64,000 bases of DNA, taken from positions 1,736,001 through 1,800,000 of the forward strand of contig NZ_JAPEQG010000001.1 in assembly GCF_026339735.1 (NCBI RefSeq). Direction: 5' to 3'. The position numbers and the translations under genes were made by a program. The notes below the pieces were generated by a model, which was not told the DNA's origin, did not search any database, and saw only the letters and a list, made by a program, of their open reading frames with translations. The DNA is from Streptomyces sp. NBC_01669. GTDB taxonomy: Bacteria > Actinomycetota > Actinomycetes > Streptomycetales > Streptomycetaceae. This document shows, piece by piece, positions 16,946-25,729 of the stretch (position 1 is its first letter; the number at the start of each line of letters is the position of its first letter).

Positions 16946-17071
16946 CTGATCGCCGGTCCGACAGGCGATGTCGATGGTCGACACGCCGACGCCCTGAGCT
17001 CGCACAGGAGGGCTCCGGCCCCGGACCCGGACGACGATGCGCTCCGCGGGCCGCCGCGGATGACGGCGTGC

Positions 17072-17109
17072 GGCCCATGGACACTCCCCTCGGGGCGTGT
17101 CCATGGGCC
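17072..17109. terminator. Long perfect hairpin
   Basis: A 13-bp perfect stem, GGCCCATGGACAC at 17072-17084 with its complement at 17097-17109, surrounds a 12-nt loop between convergent genes. Confidence 0.75.
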
Positions 17110-17116
17110 GGGACGA

Positions 17117-17143
17117 GGGGCGCCGCCGCTTGGGCGGCGCCCC
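17117..17143. terminator. GC-rich hairpin downstream of copper lipoprotein gene
   Basis: GGGGCGCCGCC at 17117-17127 pairs with GGCGGCGCCCC at 17133-17143 around 5 nt. It lies just past the stop of the minus-strand lipoprotein gene and forms a tandem with the hairpin at 17072. Confidence 0.75.
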
Positions 17144-17150
17144 TCCGGGT

Positions 17151-18077
17151 TCAGCCCACGGGCAGGGTCAGGGCAGCGGTGTGGAGCTTGCCGCCCGTCT
17201 GGAACTGCAGGAACAGCCGCCAGTTGCCCGAGGTGGGCAGTTCGGCGTGGAAGGACAGGTCGGGGCCGCCGTGCTCACCGTTCACCTCGGTGGTCGGGTG
17301 GAGGTGGGCGAATGCGGCGTCGCCCTCGTGGAAGGCCGTCAGATGGGCGTACGTGTCCAGGTAGGGCTGCAGATCGGTGACCGGCTCGCCGTCCTTGGAC
17401 ACGGTGACGGTCAGCGGGTGCGCCATGCCGGCCATCGGCTCGCCCTTGACGGTGACGGTGTAGCCGTCGACCTCCGCGCTGCCGGCCCCTGCGGGCAGCG
17501 GGGTCTTCGTGGGTGTCCCGGGGACGGTGACGGTGCGGCTCAGGACGAAGTCCTTGCCCTTCCCGGTGCCAGTGTCCGGGGTGAAGGAGGCGAACATGTG
17601 CCAGGAGCCGGGGGCGAGGGAGGTGAGGTCGGCGGTCCAGGTGCCGTCGGCGGCCATGACCGGGTGGATGTGCTGGAAGCCGGTCAGGTCCGAGCGGATG
17701 GCGTAGAAGTGCATCCGCTTGGTCTGGTCGACGGCGAAGTCGGTGACCGGCTTGCCGTCCGGGCCGTTGACCGTGAACCGGTACGCGGCCTGCTTGCCGG
17801 AAGGCATGGTCGCGTCGTGGGGGGTGAGGCGGTAGCCGTCCTTGTTGTCGGACAGGCCGTTGTCGGCGGCCATGTGGTCCATGCCGGGCATGTCACTCAT
17901 CGAAGGCGACGCGCTGTGCGAAGAGGGAGCCGAGGCCTTCGCGCCGTGGTCCATGCCGGGCATGGACGAGGAGTCGTCGGAGGAGCCGCACGCGGCCAGG
18001 GTCAGCGCGAGGGCCGCTGCGGTGCCGGCCGCCGCGACAGCGCGGCGACGCAGGGCGAAACGGGAAGAGGCGAACAT
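17151..18077 (-). CDS. Exported Met/His-rich lipoprotein, probable copper-binding
   Basis: The 308-residue protein has a twin-Arg-containing signal and a lipobox (LTLAACGSS) near residue 30. The Met/His-rich stretches SMPGMDHG and MSDMPGMDHM resemble periplasmic copper-binding peptides. The rest is beta-rich with HFYAIRSDLTGFQHIHP and HLTAFHEGDAAFAHLHP, two matching His clusters. It should sit on the outer face of the membrane and bind metal. It lies downstream of the DUF6153 gene on the same strand and ends in tandem terminators. Confidence 0.78.
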   Translation of the reverse strand: MFASSRFALRRRAVAAAGTAAALALTLAACGSSDDSSSMPGMDHGAKASAPSSHSASPSMSDMPGMDHMAADNGLSDNKDGYRLTPHDATMPSGKQAAYRFTVNGPDGKPVTDFAVDQTKRMHFYAIRSDLTGFQHIHPVMAADGTWTADLTSLAPGSWHMFASFTPDTGTGKGKDFVLSRTVTVPGTPTKTPLPAGAGSAEVDGYTVTVKGEPMAGMAHPLTVTVSKDGEPVTDLQPYLDTYAHLTAFHEGDAAFAHLHPTTEVNGEHGGPDLSFHAELPTSGNWRLFLQFQTGGKLHTAALTLPVG

Positions 18078-18178
18078 GAGAGAGGGTCTTTCCGGGTGGG
18101 CGCACCACGCCGGTGGCGCGCGGGAAGGGCAGGACACGGGGCCGGTCCGGTCAGTGACCGGGTTCGGCGCAGTGCCTG

Positions 18179-18616
18179 TCACGTCCGCGCGACGCACACC
18201 TGGATGAGGAGATCTCGCCCGCCGGCCGGCGGTCCGCGCCGCCGTGTCCAGCCGGTGGCCGCCCGCAAACCCGCCGGGAACCATGCGACCGGCAGTGCCC
18301 CGGCGGCGTAGAGGCCGGCCGTCGGCAGCGGATTCCGCTCGTGTGCGGGGGTGGAGACGCATGGCACCCCGTGCATCGCCGAACCGTCACCGGCCCGGGC
18401 GGCCTGAGCACTCTGTGCGGTGGTCGGCGGCGCCGTTGAGGCCATCGTCGGAGCGGCGTGGCCGTCGTGCATGGGCACGGTGACAGAGGGCATCGCACCG
18501 TGGCAGCCCTCGGCGGCGGTGGCCGGCGCGCCGTGCATGAGGAACAGGCCGAGCAGGACGGCACAGACCGCGATGAGCCGGGCGCTGCCCCGCTCGCTCG
18601 GTTGTCCGATGCTCAC
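18179..18616 (-). CDS. DUF6153 family exported protein
   Basis: This 145-residue protein has a signal/anchor helix (LIAVCAVLLGLFLMHG, about residues 14-29) followed by ECHG-like and PMHDGH motifs and a low-complexity linker; a second weak hydrophobic patch lies near 100-112. It matches actinobacterial DUF6153. The Cys/Met/His content and the lipoprotein gene 101 nt downstream suggest metal handling at the cell surface. Confidence 0.7.
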   Translation of the reverse strand: MSIGQPSERGSARLIAVCAVLLGLFLMHGAPATAAEGCHGAMPSVTVPMHDGHAAPTMASTAPPTTAQSAQAARAGDGSAMHGVPCVSTPAHERNPLPTAGLYAAGALPVAWFPAGLRAATGWTRRRGPPAGGRDLLIQVCVART

Positions 18617-18772
18617 TATGCAGCTCCCTTCCTCCTCGTTGCTGCGCGCCCGTGGCCGCCGACCCGTACGACAATACCCCGGCCGGGTACCCGGCGCCCT
18701 TCAGCCCGTCGGATGCGGGCGATGAGTGCGCGCCGTTCGCCGCCGACCGGCCCGCCCCACGTGATGGCGAGG

Positions 18773-19873
18773 TCAGACGGCGGTGTGGTGGGCGAGGGCG
18801 GCGTGGGGGTCGCCGTGGTCGGCGGTGTGGTCGGTGTGCACAGTGGCGCCGGTCAGGCGGGGCACGGCATGGATGAGGGCGTGCTCGGCCGCGACGGCCA
18901 GGGCATGGGCCTGGACCACGGTGAGCCGCGGGTCCACGACGATGTCGGCCTCGGCGCGCAGCGCGTGGCCGATCCACCGCATGCGGACCTGCCCGATGTC
19001 GCGGACACCGTCCACGGCGCGCAGGGCGGTTTCGGCGAGGTCGACCAGGGTGGGGTCGACGGAGTCCATCAACCGCCGGTAGACCTCACGGGCGGCATCC
19101 TTCAGCACCATGAGGATCGCGACGGTGATGAGCAGCCCGACGATCGGGTCGGCGGCCCGCCATCCGAGTGCCGCGCCGCCGGCGCCGAGGAGAACGGCGA
19201 GCGAGGTGAAGCCGTCGGTGCGGGCGTGCAGTCCGTCGGCGACGAGGGCGGCGGAGCCGATCGCGCGGCCGGTGCGTATGCGATAGCGGGCCACCCATTC
19301 GTTGCCGACGAAGCCGACCACCGCGGCGGCTGCGACCGCCCACAGGTGGGTGATGTCGCGTGGGCTGAGGAGACGGTCGACCGTCTCGTACGCAGCGAGA
19401 GCGCAGGAGGCGGCGATGGTGAGCACGATGGCGACGCCGGCCAGGTCCTCGGCGCGTCCGTAGCCGTAGGTGTAGCGGCGGTTCGCCGCACGGCGGCCCA
19501 GGACGAACGCGATGCCCAGAGGGATGGCGGTCAGTGCGTCGGCGGCGTTGTGGATGGTGTCGCCCAGCAGCGCGACCGACCCCGACAGCACGACGACGAT
19601 CGCCTGGATCACCGTGGTCGCCCCCAGGATGCCCAGGGACAGCCACAGGGTGCGCATCCCCTCCCGGGAGGTCTCCATCGCCGAGTCGACCTTGTCCATG
19701 GCCTCGTGACTGTGCGGCGTGACCACGTGGGAGACCTGGTGTCGCACCCGCGACCAGCGCGAGCCGTCGCGCTCGTGACTCTGCGGGTACCGGTGGTCGT
19801 GCGCGTCCTCGTGACCGTGGTCGTGCGCGTGCCCGGCGCCCGGCTCGTCAGGACCATGGTGGTGCTGGCTCAC
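18773..19873 (-). CDS. Cation diffusion facilitator (CDF) metal efflux transporter
   Basis: The ~366-residue transporter has a very His-rich N-terminus (QHHHG, HAHDHGHEDAHDH), six membrane helices, and the CDF metal sites GDTIHNAADAL (helix 2) and DGLHARTDGFTS (helix 5), plus a cytoplasmic C-terminal domain. CDF proteins export Zn, Co, Ni or Mn by proton antiport. The GTG at 19873 is used because upstream sequence runs into the divergent promoter. The ArsR repressor gene begins 62 bp away on the other strand. Confidence 0.9.
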   Translation of the reverse strand: MSQHHHGPDEPGAGHAHDHGHEDAHDHRYPQSHERDGSRWSRVRHQVSHVVTPHSHEAMDKVDSAMETSREGMRTLWLSLGILGATTVIQAIVVVLSGSVALLGDTIHNAADALTAIPLGIAFVLGRRAANRRYTYGYGRAEDLAGVAIVLTIAASCALAAYETVDRLLSPRDITHLWAVAAAAVVGFVGNEWVARYRIRTGRAIGSAALVADGLHARTDGFTSLAVLLGAGGAALGWRAADPIVGLLITVAILMVLKDAAREVYRRLMDSVDPTLVDLAETALRAVDGVRDIGQVRMRWIGHALRAEADIVVDPRLTVVQAHALAVAAEHALIHAVPRLTGATVHTDHTADHGDPHAALAHHTAV

Positions 19874-19923
19874 AGCACGCTCGCTTTCGTCAGGCGGCGG
19901 GGTGGACGGAGATCCCACCTGCC

Positions 19924-19945
19924 TATTATGTGCATATGAATGCAC
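19924..19945 (+). promoter_or_regulatory. Leaderless promoter with ArsR-type palindromic operator
   Basis: TATTAT at 19924-19929 is a strong -10 element only 6 nt before the ATG at 19936, which predicts a leaderless transcript; there is no Shine-Dalgarno sequence. GTGCAT-ATGA-ATGCAC (19930-19945) is a perfect palindrome lying over the start site, as expected for a metal-released ArsR/SmtB repressor. Confidence 0.65.
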
Positions 19946-20295
19946 GCATGCATCTATCACCTGCGCAGGGTTCGCAGCCGCGAGAGGTGGGCACTGAGCA
20001 CTTCCTGGTCGCGGCCGAGGTCCTGGGCCTGCTGGCGGACCGCACCCGCCTGGCGCTGCTGCATGTCCTGGCAGCGAATGAGGCGGACGTCACCTCGCTG
20101 GCGGAGGCCGTGGGGGCGGCCCGGCCGGCGGTCAGTCAGCATCTCGCCCGACTGCGCATGTCCGGGCTGGTGACGACCCGTAAGGAGGGCCGCCGGGTGA
20201 TCTACACGCTGCCCGACGGGCATCTGCGACGCGTGGTGGCCGAAGCCCTCGAACTGGCCGACCACCGGCTGACCGGGCGCGCGCCCCACGCGTGA
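19936..20295 (+). CDS. ArsR/SmtB-family metal-responsive repressor
   Basis: The 119-residue winged-helix protein has the recognition helix RPAVSQHLARLRMSGL and wing TRKEGRRVIYTL. Its C-terminal helix begins DGHLRRVVAEALELADH, holding the Asp and His of the SmtB alpha-5 metal site, though the second His/Glu pair is shifted. Zn, Co or Ni sensing is most likely given the divergent CDF gene; M. tuberculosis KmtR controls a CDF gene similarly. ATG 19936 is used; GTG 19930 and ATG 19948 are alternatives. Confidence 0.85.
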   Translation: MNARMHLSPAQGSQPREVGTEHFLVAAEVLGLLADRTRLALLHVLAANEADVTSLAEAVGAARPAVSQHLARLRMSGLVTTRKEGRRVIYTLPDGHLRRVVAEALELADHRLTGRAPHA

Positions 20296-20316
20296 GGTGC
20301 ACGCCCGGCCAGCGGC

Positions 20317-21597
20317 TCAGGCCACTGCCGGCGCCGGGACACCGGCGGCAGGGTCGAGGTGGCCCGTGCGGCGCAGTGCGGTCAGGGCCGTCGCGCAGCC
20401 GCCACCCACGGCGGCCAGCACGGCCCAGGGCAGCCACGGTGCGCCCAGGCGGGCGGCGAGGTCGAACAGGGCTCCCACACCCAGGTTCCCGACGGCCACC
20501 GCGATCCCGGAGACGGTGCTGTACGCGCCGTAGTACGTGGCGACCAGCCGCTCGCCGGACAGCCGGACCAGGGTGTCCATCTCGAACGGGTACAGCAGCG
20601 CCGAGCCGGCGGCCAGCAGGCCGGCGCACAGCACCAGGCCGGTCATCCCTCCCCCGGCCGACAGCCCGTCGGCCCGATGGTAGGGGCCGGGCAGCAGAGG
20701 CAGGAAGGCTGCGCCCATCAGGACGAGGCCGATCGCGATGGCTTGGGGGGCATCGAGGCGTTTTCCGGCCCAGGCCGTGAGTCGCAGTTGTCCGGCGACA
20801 GCGGTCAGGGCGGAGACCGCGAAAATCACGCCCATGGCGGTGCCGCTGTCCTCACCGAGAAGGGTGCGGGCCTGAAGGGGCAGGGCCAGGTAGGTCTGGA
20901 AGGCCAGGAGGTACGAGCCGGCCATCGCGGCGGAGAACAGCACGAAGGGCCGGTTCGTAGCGATGGTCCGCCAGTCCGCGGCGATCCCGCGCAGCCCGCC
21001 CGCGCGCTCGGTGTCGGCGGCCGGGTGGCGCGGGGGCAGGGCGCGGGCCTGCACGACGGCAAGGAGTGCGAAGACCGCGGCCGCGACCGTACACACGACG
21101 CGGAAGTCCCAGGCGAGCAGGGCAAGGCCCACCAAGGGGCCGAGCAGGATGCCGGCCTGGTAGAAGACGTTGAAGGCGGCGAATGCCTCCACTCGGCGCT
21201 CGCCCGCTCCGGCGGCGAGGTAGGCGCGGACGGCAGGGTTGAACAGGGCCCCGGCGAGCCCGGTGGCGGCGGACGCGATGACAAGCGCCGGGAGGGTGTC
21301 GGCGAGGGCCAGCAGGGCGAACGCCCCGGTGCGCAGGCCGCAGCCGGTCAGGATGAGGGCTTTGTAGCCGATCCGGTCGGCGAGGGTGCCGCCGAGCCAG
21401 AACATCCCCTGCTGGGAGAGGTTGCGCACGCCGAGCACCAGGCCGACCGCCCAGGCGGCCAGGCCCAGGCCGTGGGCCAGATGGTCGGCGAGGTAGGGCA
21501 TCAGCATGTAGAAGCCGAGATTGATACCGAACTGGTTGAACATCAGCAGCTGGACACCGGGGTCGAAGGAGCGCACGCGCGCGCACAGTTGCTTCAC
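20317..21597 (-). CDS. MFS transporter linked to CysK2-like enzyme (Rv0849-like)
   Basis: The 426-residue major facilitator has about 12 membrane helices and the loop 2-3 motif [12 protein letters not shown] (motif A, GxxxDRxGxR/K). Its GTG start overlaps the stop of the cysteine-synthase-like gene by 4 nt, so it must be translated together with it. The same gene order (small lipoprotein, CysK2, MFS) forms part of the copper-responsive RicR regulon in M. tuberculosis. The cargo is unknown; a product of the CysK2-like enzyme is the natural guess. Confidence 0.85.
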   Translation of the reverse strand: MKQLCARVRSFDPGVQLLMFNQFGINLGFYMLMPYLADHLAHGLGLAAWAVGLVLGVRNLSQQGMFWLGGTLADRIGYKALILTGCGLRTGAFALLALADTLPALVIASAATGLAGALFNPAVRAYLAAGAGERRVEAFAAFNVFYQAGILLGPLVGLALLAWDFRVVCTVAAAVFALLAVVQARALPPRHPAADTERAGGLRGIAADWRTIATNRPFVLFSAAMAGSYLLAFQTYLALPLQARTLLGEDSGTAMGVIFAVSALTAVAGQLRLTAWAGKRLDAPQAIAIGLVLMGAAFLPLLPGPYHRADGLSAGGGMTGLVLCAGLLAAGSALLYPFEMDTLVRLSGERLVATYYGAYSTVSGIAVAVGNLGVGALFDLAARLGAPWLPWAVLAAVGGGCATALTALRRTGHLDPAAGVPAPAVA

Positions 21598-22730
21598 CGC
21601 ACACCCACCACGGCGCGAACGCCTGCGGGGTCGGTGCGATCCAGCGGGTCGGTCACGCGGGCGCAGCGCGTCCAGCGCCGCACGGTGTGTTCGGCCGGGT
21701 CGTCGATGGTGTCGGGTTCCTCGGGCGGAAGGTGGCCGAGCAACTGGTGCTCCTGGCACCAGGCGTCGTTGTAGATGGTTTCCAGGTAGCGGTGGGGGCC
21801 GTCGGGGAAGATCGCAGCGATGCGGGTGCCGGAGGGACAGGTGCGGGCCGCCCATCCGGCGACCCGGGCGACCGCGCCGACACTCCAGCCGCCCATGGCG
21901 TAGTGGTGGCGGGCGAGTTGGCGGCAGGCCCAGACCGCTTCGGCGGGGGCGACCCAGTGGACTTCGGTGAAAGCGCGGTAGTCGACGTTGCCCGGATGGA
22001 TGCTGGAGCCGAGGCCGCGCATCAGGCGCGGGGCGGCCGGCTGGCCGAAGATCGTCGAGCCGGTCGCGTCGACCCCGATCAGCACCAGATCGGGGAAGCT
22101 CTCCCGAAGCACGGTGCTGATCCCTGCTGAGTGGCCGCCCGTGCCGACCGAGGCGACGAGTACGTCGATACGGCCGAGCTGGGCGATGAGTTCGGCGGCC
22201 AAGGGCGCGTACGCGGCGACGTTGTCGGGATTGTGGTACTGGTCCGGGCACCACGCTCCCGGGTTCGCGTCCAGCAGCTCGGCGACCTGTTCGCGGCGGG
22301 CCTGCTGCCAGCCGCCTGCCGGATGCGGGGCGGCCACCTGCTGCACTTCGGCGCCCAGCGTGGCGAGAAGGCGCAGCATCGCCGGTTCCATGCCGGGGTC
22401 GGTGACAACGGTGACCGGATGGTTGTGGGTCAGTCCGGCCAGGGCCAGGCCGAGCGCGAGGGTGCCGCTGGAGGACTCGACGATCGGGGCTCCGGGCCGG
22501 AGAGCGCCACGGCGACGGGCTTCCCGGACCATGTGCAGGCCGGGCCGGTCCTTGATGCCTCCAGGGTTGGCTCCCTCCAGTTTGGCGAAGAAGCCCCGTC
22601 GGGCAGGCGCGAAAGGCTCGCCCACCCACAGGACCGGGGTGTTGCCCACCAACTGGTGGGCGCCGCGGGCGACCGGCGGCGCGGGGGCGAGTGAGTTCGC
22701 GCAGAAGTTTTCGAGCAGGGGGACATGCAT
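21594..22730 (-). CDS. CysK2-like PLP-dependent cysteine-synthase-family enzyme
   Basis: This 378-residue fold-type II PLP enzyme has K60 ([10 protein letters not shown]), the substrate/phosphate loop SSSGT near 86-90, and VGTGGHSAG, all as in O-acetylserine sulfhydrylases. A ~50-residue C-terminal extension makes it longer than CysK/CysM (about 310 aa) and like mycobacterial CysK2, which uses O-phosphoserine. It should make cysteine or a related thiol compound. ATG 22730 follows AAGGAGC. It is coupled to the MFS gene by GTGA. Confidence 0.82.
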   Translation of the reverse strand: MHVPLLENFCANSLAPAPPVARGAHQLVGNTPVLWVGEPFAPARRGFFAKLEGANPGGIKDRPGLHMVREARRRGALRPGAPIVESSSGTLALGLALAGLTHNHPVTVVTDPGMEPAMLRLLATLGAEVQQVAAPHPAGGWQQARREQVAELLDANPGAWCPDQYHNPDNVAAYAPLAAELIAQLGRIDVLVASVGTGGHSAGISTVLRESFPDLVLIGVDATGSTIFGQPAAPRLMRGLGSSIHPGNVDYRAFTEVHWVAPAEAVWACRQLARHHYAMGGWSVGAVARVAGWAARTCPSGTRIAAIFPDGPHRYLETIYNDAWCQEHQLLGHLPPEEPDTIDDPAEHTVRRWTRCARVTDPLDRTDPAGVRAVVGVR

Positions 22731-22861
22731 GATCGGCAACGCTCCTTGGTGCACACCGGATCAGGCCGGGTGTGCGAGGCAGACGGGTCACAGGCGCGCG
22801 AGCACACCTCCGGTCCCCCGGGTCCGAGCGGGCACGGGGGGAGAAGGCATGCGGGCGCGGC

Positions 22862-23293
22862 CTACTGCCGCAGGACGCAGAGCCGGGTCAGAGTCGCCTG
22901 GCCGCCGCCGGTATCGCCCCTCAAGGATTCCGCGCCCACCGGACCGGACGGGCCTGGCACCGCGCGGGGCGCGTAGGTGAGAGGCGCCGTGTCACCGGGA
23001 TCGGTGATGGCGTGGTCCGCCGGGGAGCGAAGACGGTCCACGGCGTGGTCGACCACGTCCGCGTGGCCGCCACTGTGGCCGGGGGCTCGGTCCGCGCTGT
23101 GCACCGCCGCGGCGTGCGAACAGCCGTCGACGGCCGCATGCGCGGACGCAGTGGCGAACCCCGGCCCGTGCAGTGCGCCTACCAGATGACAGGCGACCAG
23201 CAGGAGCAGGGCGAACAGCAACGCTGCCCGCACCGGGCGCCTCACCGCCCCGCTGCTCACCCCCTGGACCACGTGCTCAAAGTAGTCGATCAC
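22862..23293 (-). CDS. Small His-rich exported protein, LpqS-like by position
   Basis: The 143-residue product has one hydrophobic helix (ALLFALLLLVACHLVGALHG, about 24-43) followed by a His-rich exported region (CSHAAAVHS, GHSGGHADVVDH). It is 131 bp upstream of the CysK2-like gene on the same strand. In M. tuberculosis the copper-induced lipoprotein gene lpqS holds the equivalent place. Sequence similarity to LpqS could not be tested; assignment rests on size, topology, His content and synteny. The GTG start has no clear ribosome site. Confidence 0.55.
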   Translation of the reverse strand: MIDYFEHVVQGVSSGAVRRPVRAALLFALLLLVACHLVGALHGPGFATASAHAAVDGCSHAAAVHSADRAPGHSGGHADVVDHAVDRLRSPADHAITDPGDTAPLTYAPRAVPGPSGPVGAESLRGDTGGGQATLTRLCVLRQ

Positions 23294-23663
23294 TCACGCA
23301 TAGTCACTTCTCTTTGCAACACCCTGTCCCCCTCCTTCGGCGGGCGAGGCCCCGGCACCTCGGGAAGGCGCCGGGTCGGCCCACGGCAGCACCGTCGACG
23401 TCACCGCAGGTGCGGTCGCCCGGGAACGTCCGCACAACCGGAGTCACCCGAGGTGGCACGGCCTTCGATCGATGCGCCAAACGTATGCGTACCACCCGTG
23501 AACGGCACCGAAGTGATCTTCTTCGGAAATCCGGGCACATCTTGCGTACAACCCTTGTGCCCCATGCGCTGTCAAACACGGCGCCGGACAAGGAACGGGC
23601 CCTTTCCGGATACCCCCCGTGCCCCCGAGCAAGCCCGGCCCTTCGTGAGCCAAGGAGCCGCTC
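23294..23663. other. Intergenic region, divergent promoters
   Basis: This 370-bp region separates the divergent starts of the small His-rich protein and the FG-GAP protein. No open frame with good codon bias was seen, and no clear RicR/CsoR palindrome (TACCC-N-GGGTA type) could be recognised. AAGGAG before ATG 23664 is the ribosome site of the plus-strand gene. Confidence 0.5.
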
Positions 23664-25214
23664 ATGCGCAAGCACCGCTCGGCCGCCGTTGCCGCGGCAT
23701 CGTTTCTCCTCGTGACGGGGGCGGCCATCGCCGCCGCCCCGTCCGCGTACGCCGGAACCCCCGGCGGCACCCACGCCAACGACCGCAACACCGACTTCAA
23801 CGGCGACGGCTACGACGACGTGCTCGTCGGCTCTCCCGGTGCGGCCGTCGGCGGGCACAAGGGGGCGGGCATGGTCACCGTGCAGTACGGCGGACCCAAG
23901 GGCATGGGCACCTCCCACGTCAGGGCCTTCAGCCAGAACACCTCGGGTGTGGCCGGCGCCGCCGAGGCCGGCGACGGCTTCGGCAAGACGCTCGCCACCG
24001 GCGACCTCGACGGCGACGGCTACGACGACGCGGTCGTCGGCATCCCCGGCGAGGACATCGGCACCGTCTCCAACGCGGGCGGCGTCGTCGTCCTGTGGGG
24101 CACGCCGAAGGGACTCATCGGGTCGGTGAGCAACTGGCTGCAGGCCGACGAGCCCACCGCGGGCGGCAAGTTCGGCACCTCGCTCGCCGCGGCGCGGTTC
24201 TCCGACACCACCCCGGGCGACCTGCTGGCGGTCATGGACTCGGTCGGACTGACCACGTATCAGTTCGAGCCGGCCACCGAGCCCAGCGCGAAGAGTGCCG
24301 GCCCGCAGATGCGGCAGCCCGTGCAGAAGTCGCGTGCGACGCTCTCCGCGCCGTCGAAGAAGGTGCGCACCGGGTCGGCCGCCGCCGAGGCGCCGGGCAT
24401 CCGGCCCGCGTCGATGACGACCGGCGACTACGACAACAACGGCTACGCCGACCTGGTCGTCTCCGGAACCAGCGTCGGCGACGAGCCGGGGCACGGCTGG
24501 TCGTACATCCTCCCCGGCACCGCCTCCAACGACGAGCCGCTGCCGGTCACCGCGGTACGCGGCGGCCCGGTCGTCGCGTCCGGCGACATCAACGGCGACG
24601 GATACGACGATCTGGCCACCGGTGAGCCGCACAGCCCGGACGACGGCGGTGAGAGCATGACCGGCGGCCTGGTCGGCGTCTACTACGGCAGCGCGGCCGG
24701 CCCCGCAGGTCAGGAGGGCCCGGGCACCCCGCCCGTCTGGTGGACCCAGAACTCTCCCGGCGTACCGGGATCGAACGAGCGGGGCGACGGCTTCGGCACC
24801 GACCTCTCCATCGGCGACACGAACAAGGACGGATTCGCGGACCTGGCGATCGGCATCTCCGGCGAGGACGTCGGCAACGTCGCGGACGCGGGCGCCTTCA
24901 CGGTGCTGCGCGGCTCGGCCCGGGGGCTGACCGCCACCGGCGCGCTGTCGGTGACACAGGGCACCGCGAAGGTCCCGGGCACCGTGGAGAAGGGCGACAA
25001 GTTCGGCGGCCAGGTCTCCTTCACCGACCCCAACGACGACGGCCGCTTCGGTCTGCTCGTCTCGGCGCCCGGCGAGAACACGAACGACGGCTACGTCTGG
25101 GTCTTCTCCGCGAGCACCGGCGGCGTGACAACCTCCGGTTCGTGGAACTACGGGGCGAGCGCCTTCGGCGGTCCGTCACTCGACGCGCTGTACGGGGCGG
25201 CGATCGACGACTGA
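23664..25214 (+). CDS. Secreted FG-GAP / integrin-alpha beta-propeller protein
   Basis: The 516-residue protein has a Sec signal peptide (about 1-30, ending APSAYA) and several FG-GAP repeats with calcium-binding loops: DFNGDGYDDVLVG, DLDGDGYDDAVVG, DYDNNGYADLVV, DINGDGYDDLATG, DTNKDGFADLAIG. Such repeats fold into an extracellular beta-propeller. No catalytic domain is fused to it. Function is probably binding or adhesion. AAGGAG lies 6 nt before the ATG, and two strong hairpins follow the stop. Confidence 0.88.
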   Translation: MRKHRSAAVAAASFLLVTGAAIAAAPSAYAGTPGGTHANDRNTDFNGDGYDDVLVGSPGAAVGGHKGAGMVTVQYGGPKGMGTSHVRAFSQNTSGVAGAAEAGDGFGKTLATGDLDGDGYDDAVVGIPGEDIGTVSNAGGVVVLWGTPKGLIGSVSNWLQADEPTAGGKFGTSLAAARFSDTTPGDLLAVMDSVGLTTYQFEPATEPSAKSAGPQMRQPVQKSRATLSAPSKKVRTGSAAAEAPGIRPASMTTGDYDNNGYADLVVSGTSVGDEPGHGWSYILPGTASNDEPLPVTAVRGGPVVASGDINGDGYDDLATGEPHSPDDGGESMTGGLVGVYYGSAAGPAGQEGPGTPPVWWTQNSPGVPGSNERGDGFGTDLSIGDTNKDGFADLAIGISGEDVGNVADAGAFTVLRGSARGLTATGALSVTQGTAKVPGTVEKGDKFGGQVSFTDPNDDGRFGLLVSAPGENTNDGYVWVFSASTGGVTTSGSWNYGASAFGGPSLDALYGAAIDD

Positions 25215-25220
25215 TACGAC

Positions 25221-25245
25221 GCGGGCGGGCGCTCGTCCCGCCCGC
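25221..25245 (+). terminator. Hairpin after FG-GAP gene
   Basis: GCGGGCGGG (25221-25229) pairs with CCCGCCCGC (25237-25245) around 7 nt, starting 6 nt after the gene end. Confidence 0.7.
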
Positions 25246-25254
25246 GCCCGATTC

Positions 25255-25286
25255 ACTGGTGCCCCGGCGGCCTCCGGGGCACCAGT
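25255..25286 (+). terminator. Second hairpin after FG-GAP gene
   Basis: A perfect 13-bp stem (ACTGGTGCCCCGG at 25255-25267 with its complement at 25274-25286) and 6-nt loop, in tandem with the hairpin at 25221. Confidence 0.75.
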
Positions 25287-25318
25287 GCGTTCACGGAAGG
25301 CCGGATAGTGTCGGACCC

Positions 25319-25672
25319 ATGGATGCGTTCCTACCGCTCCTCACGGTCGTCGGCGGCCTCGCCGCGGTCATGGGCTTCTTCACCTGGCTGGCATTCCACG
25401 TCCGTCGCCGCGGTACCGCAGGCGCTGCGATCACCGCAGCCCTGGCCTCCTACGACGAGGCGTTCCGGGTGACTGCTCACGAAGCGCACCACGAGATCCG
25501 GGCGCAGGCCGAACGCAAGGCGCCGATCCTGTCGCCCGGCGATCACTGGCGGCGCAGCCCCGACGAAGGAAGCCGGCCCGGTGCGGGGAACCGCCGGCCG
25601 CGTCGGGCGCGCCCGCGCCGAGGGCTGTGGGGTCTCGGCCGCCGGGTCGGCCGCCCGAATCCCCGCCGCTGA
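25319..25672 (+). CDS. Small single-pass membrane protein with basic tail
   Basis: The 117-residue protein has one N-terminal membrane helix (FLPLLTVVGGLAAVMGFFTWLAF) and a cytoplasmic tail that becomes very Arg-rich. I do not recognise a family. There is no strong ribosome site; a TAGTGT element about 8 nt before the ATG suggests a leaderless transcript. Confidence 0.55.
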   Translation: MDAFLPLLTVVGGLAAVMGFFTWLAFHVRRRGTAGAAITAALASYDEAFRVTAHEAHHEIRAQAERKAPILSPGDHWRRSPDEGSRPGAGNRRPRRARPRRGLWGLGRRVGRPNPRR

Positions 25673-25729
25673 TCGTCAGCGCGTCGAAACTCTATGAGCT
25701 GACGCGGCACACCTGGCAGGATCCGGTCC

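Noticed and set aside
20317..22791. A continuous 824-codon frame joining the CysK2 region and the MFS transporter.
   Set aside because: Only the part from GTG 21597 on is protein-like; the preceding half is an off-frame reading of the CysK2-like gene, whose own frame is intact.
23294..23663. A RicR/CsoR copper operator before the LpqS-like gene.
   Set aside because: I could not find a TACCC-N-GGGTA-type palindrome; only loose C-runs and G-runs are present, which are common at this GC.
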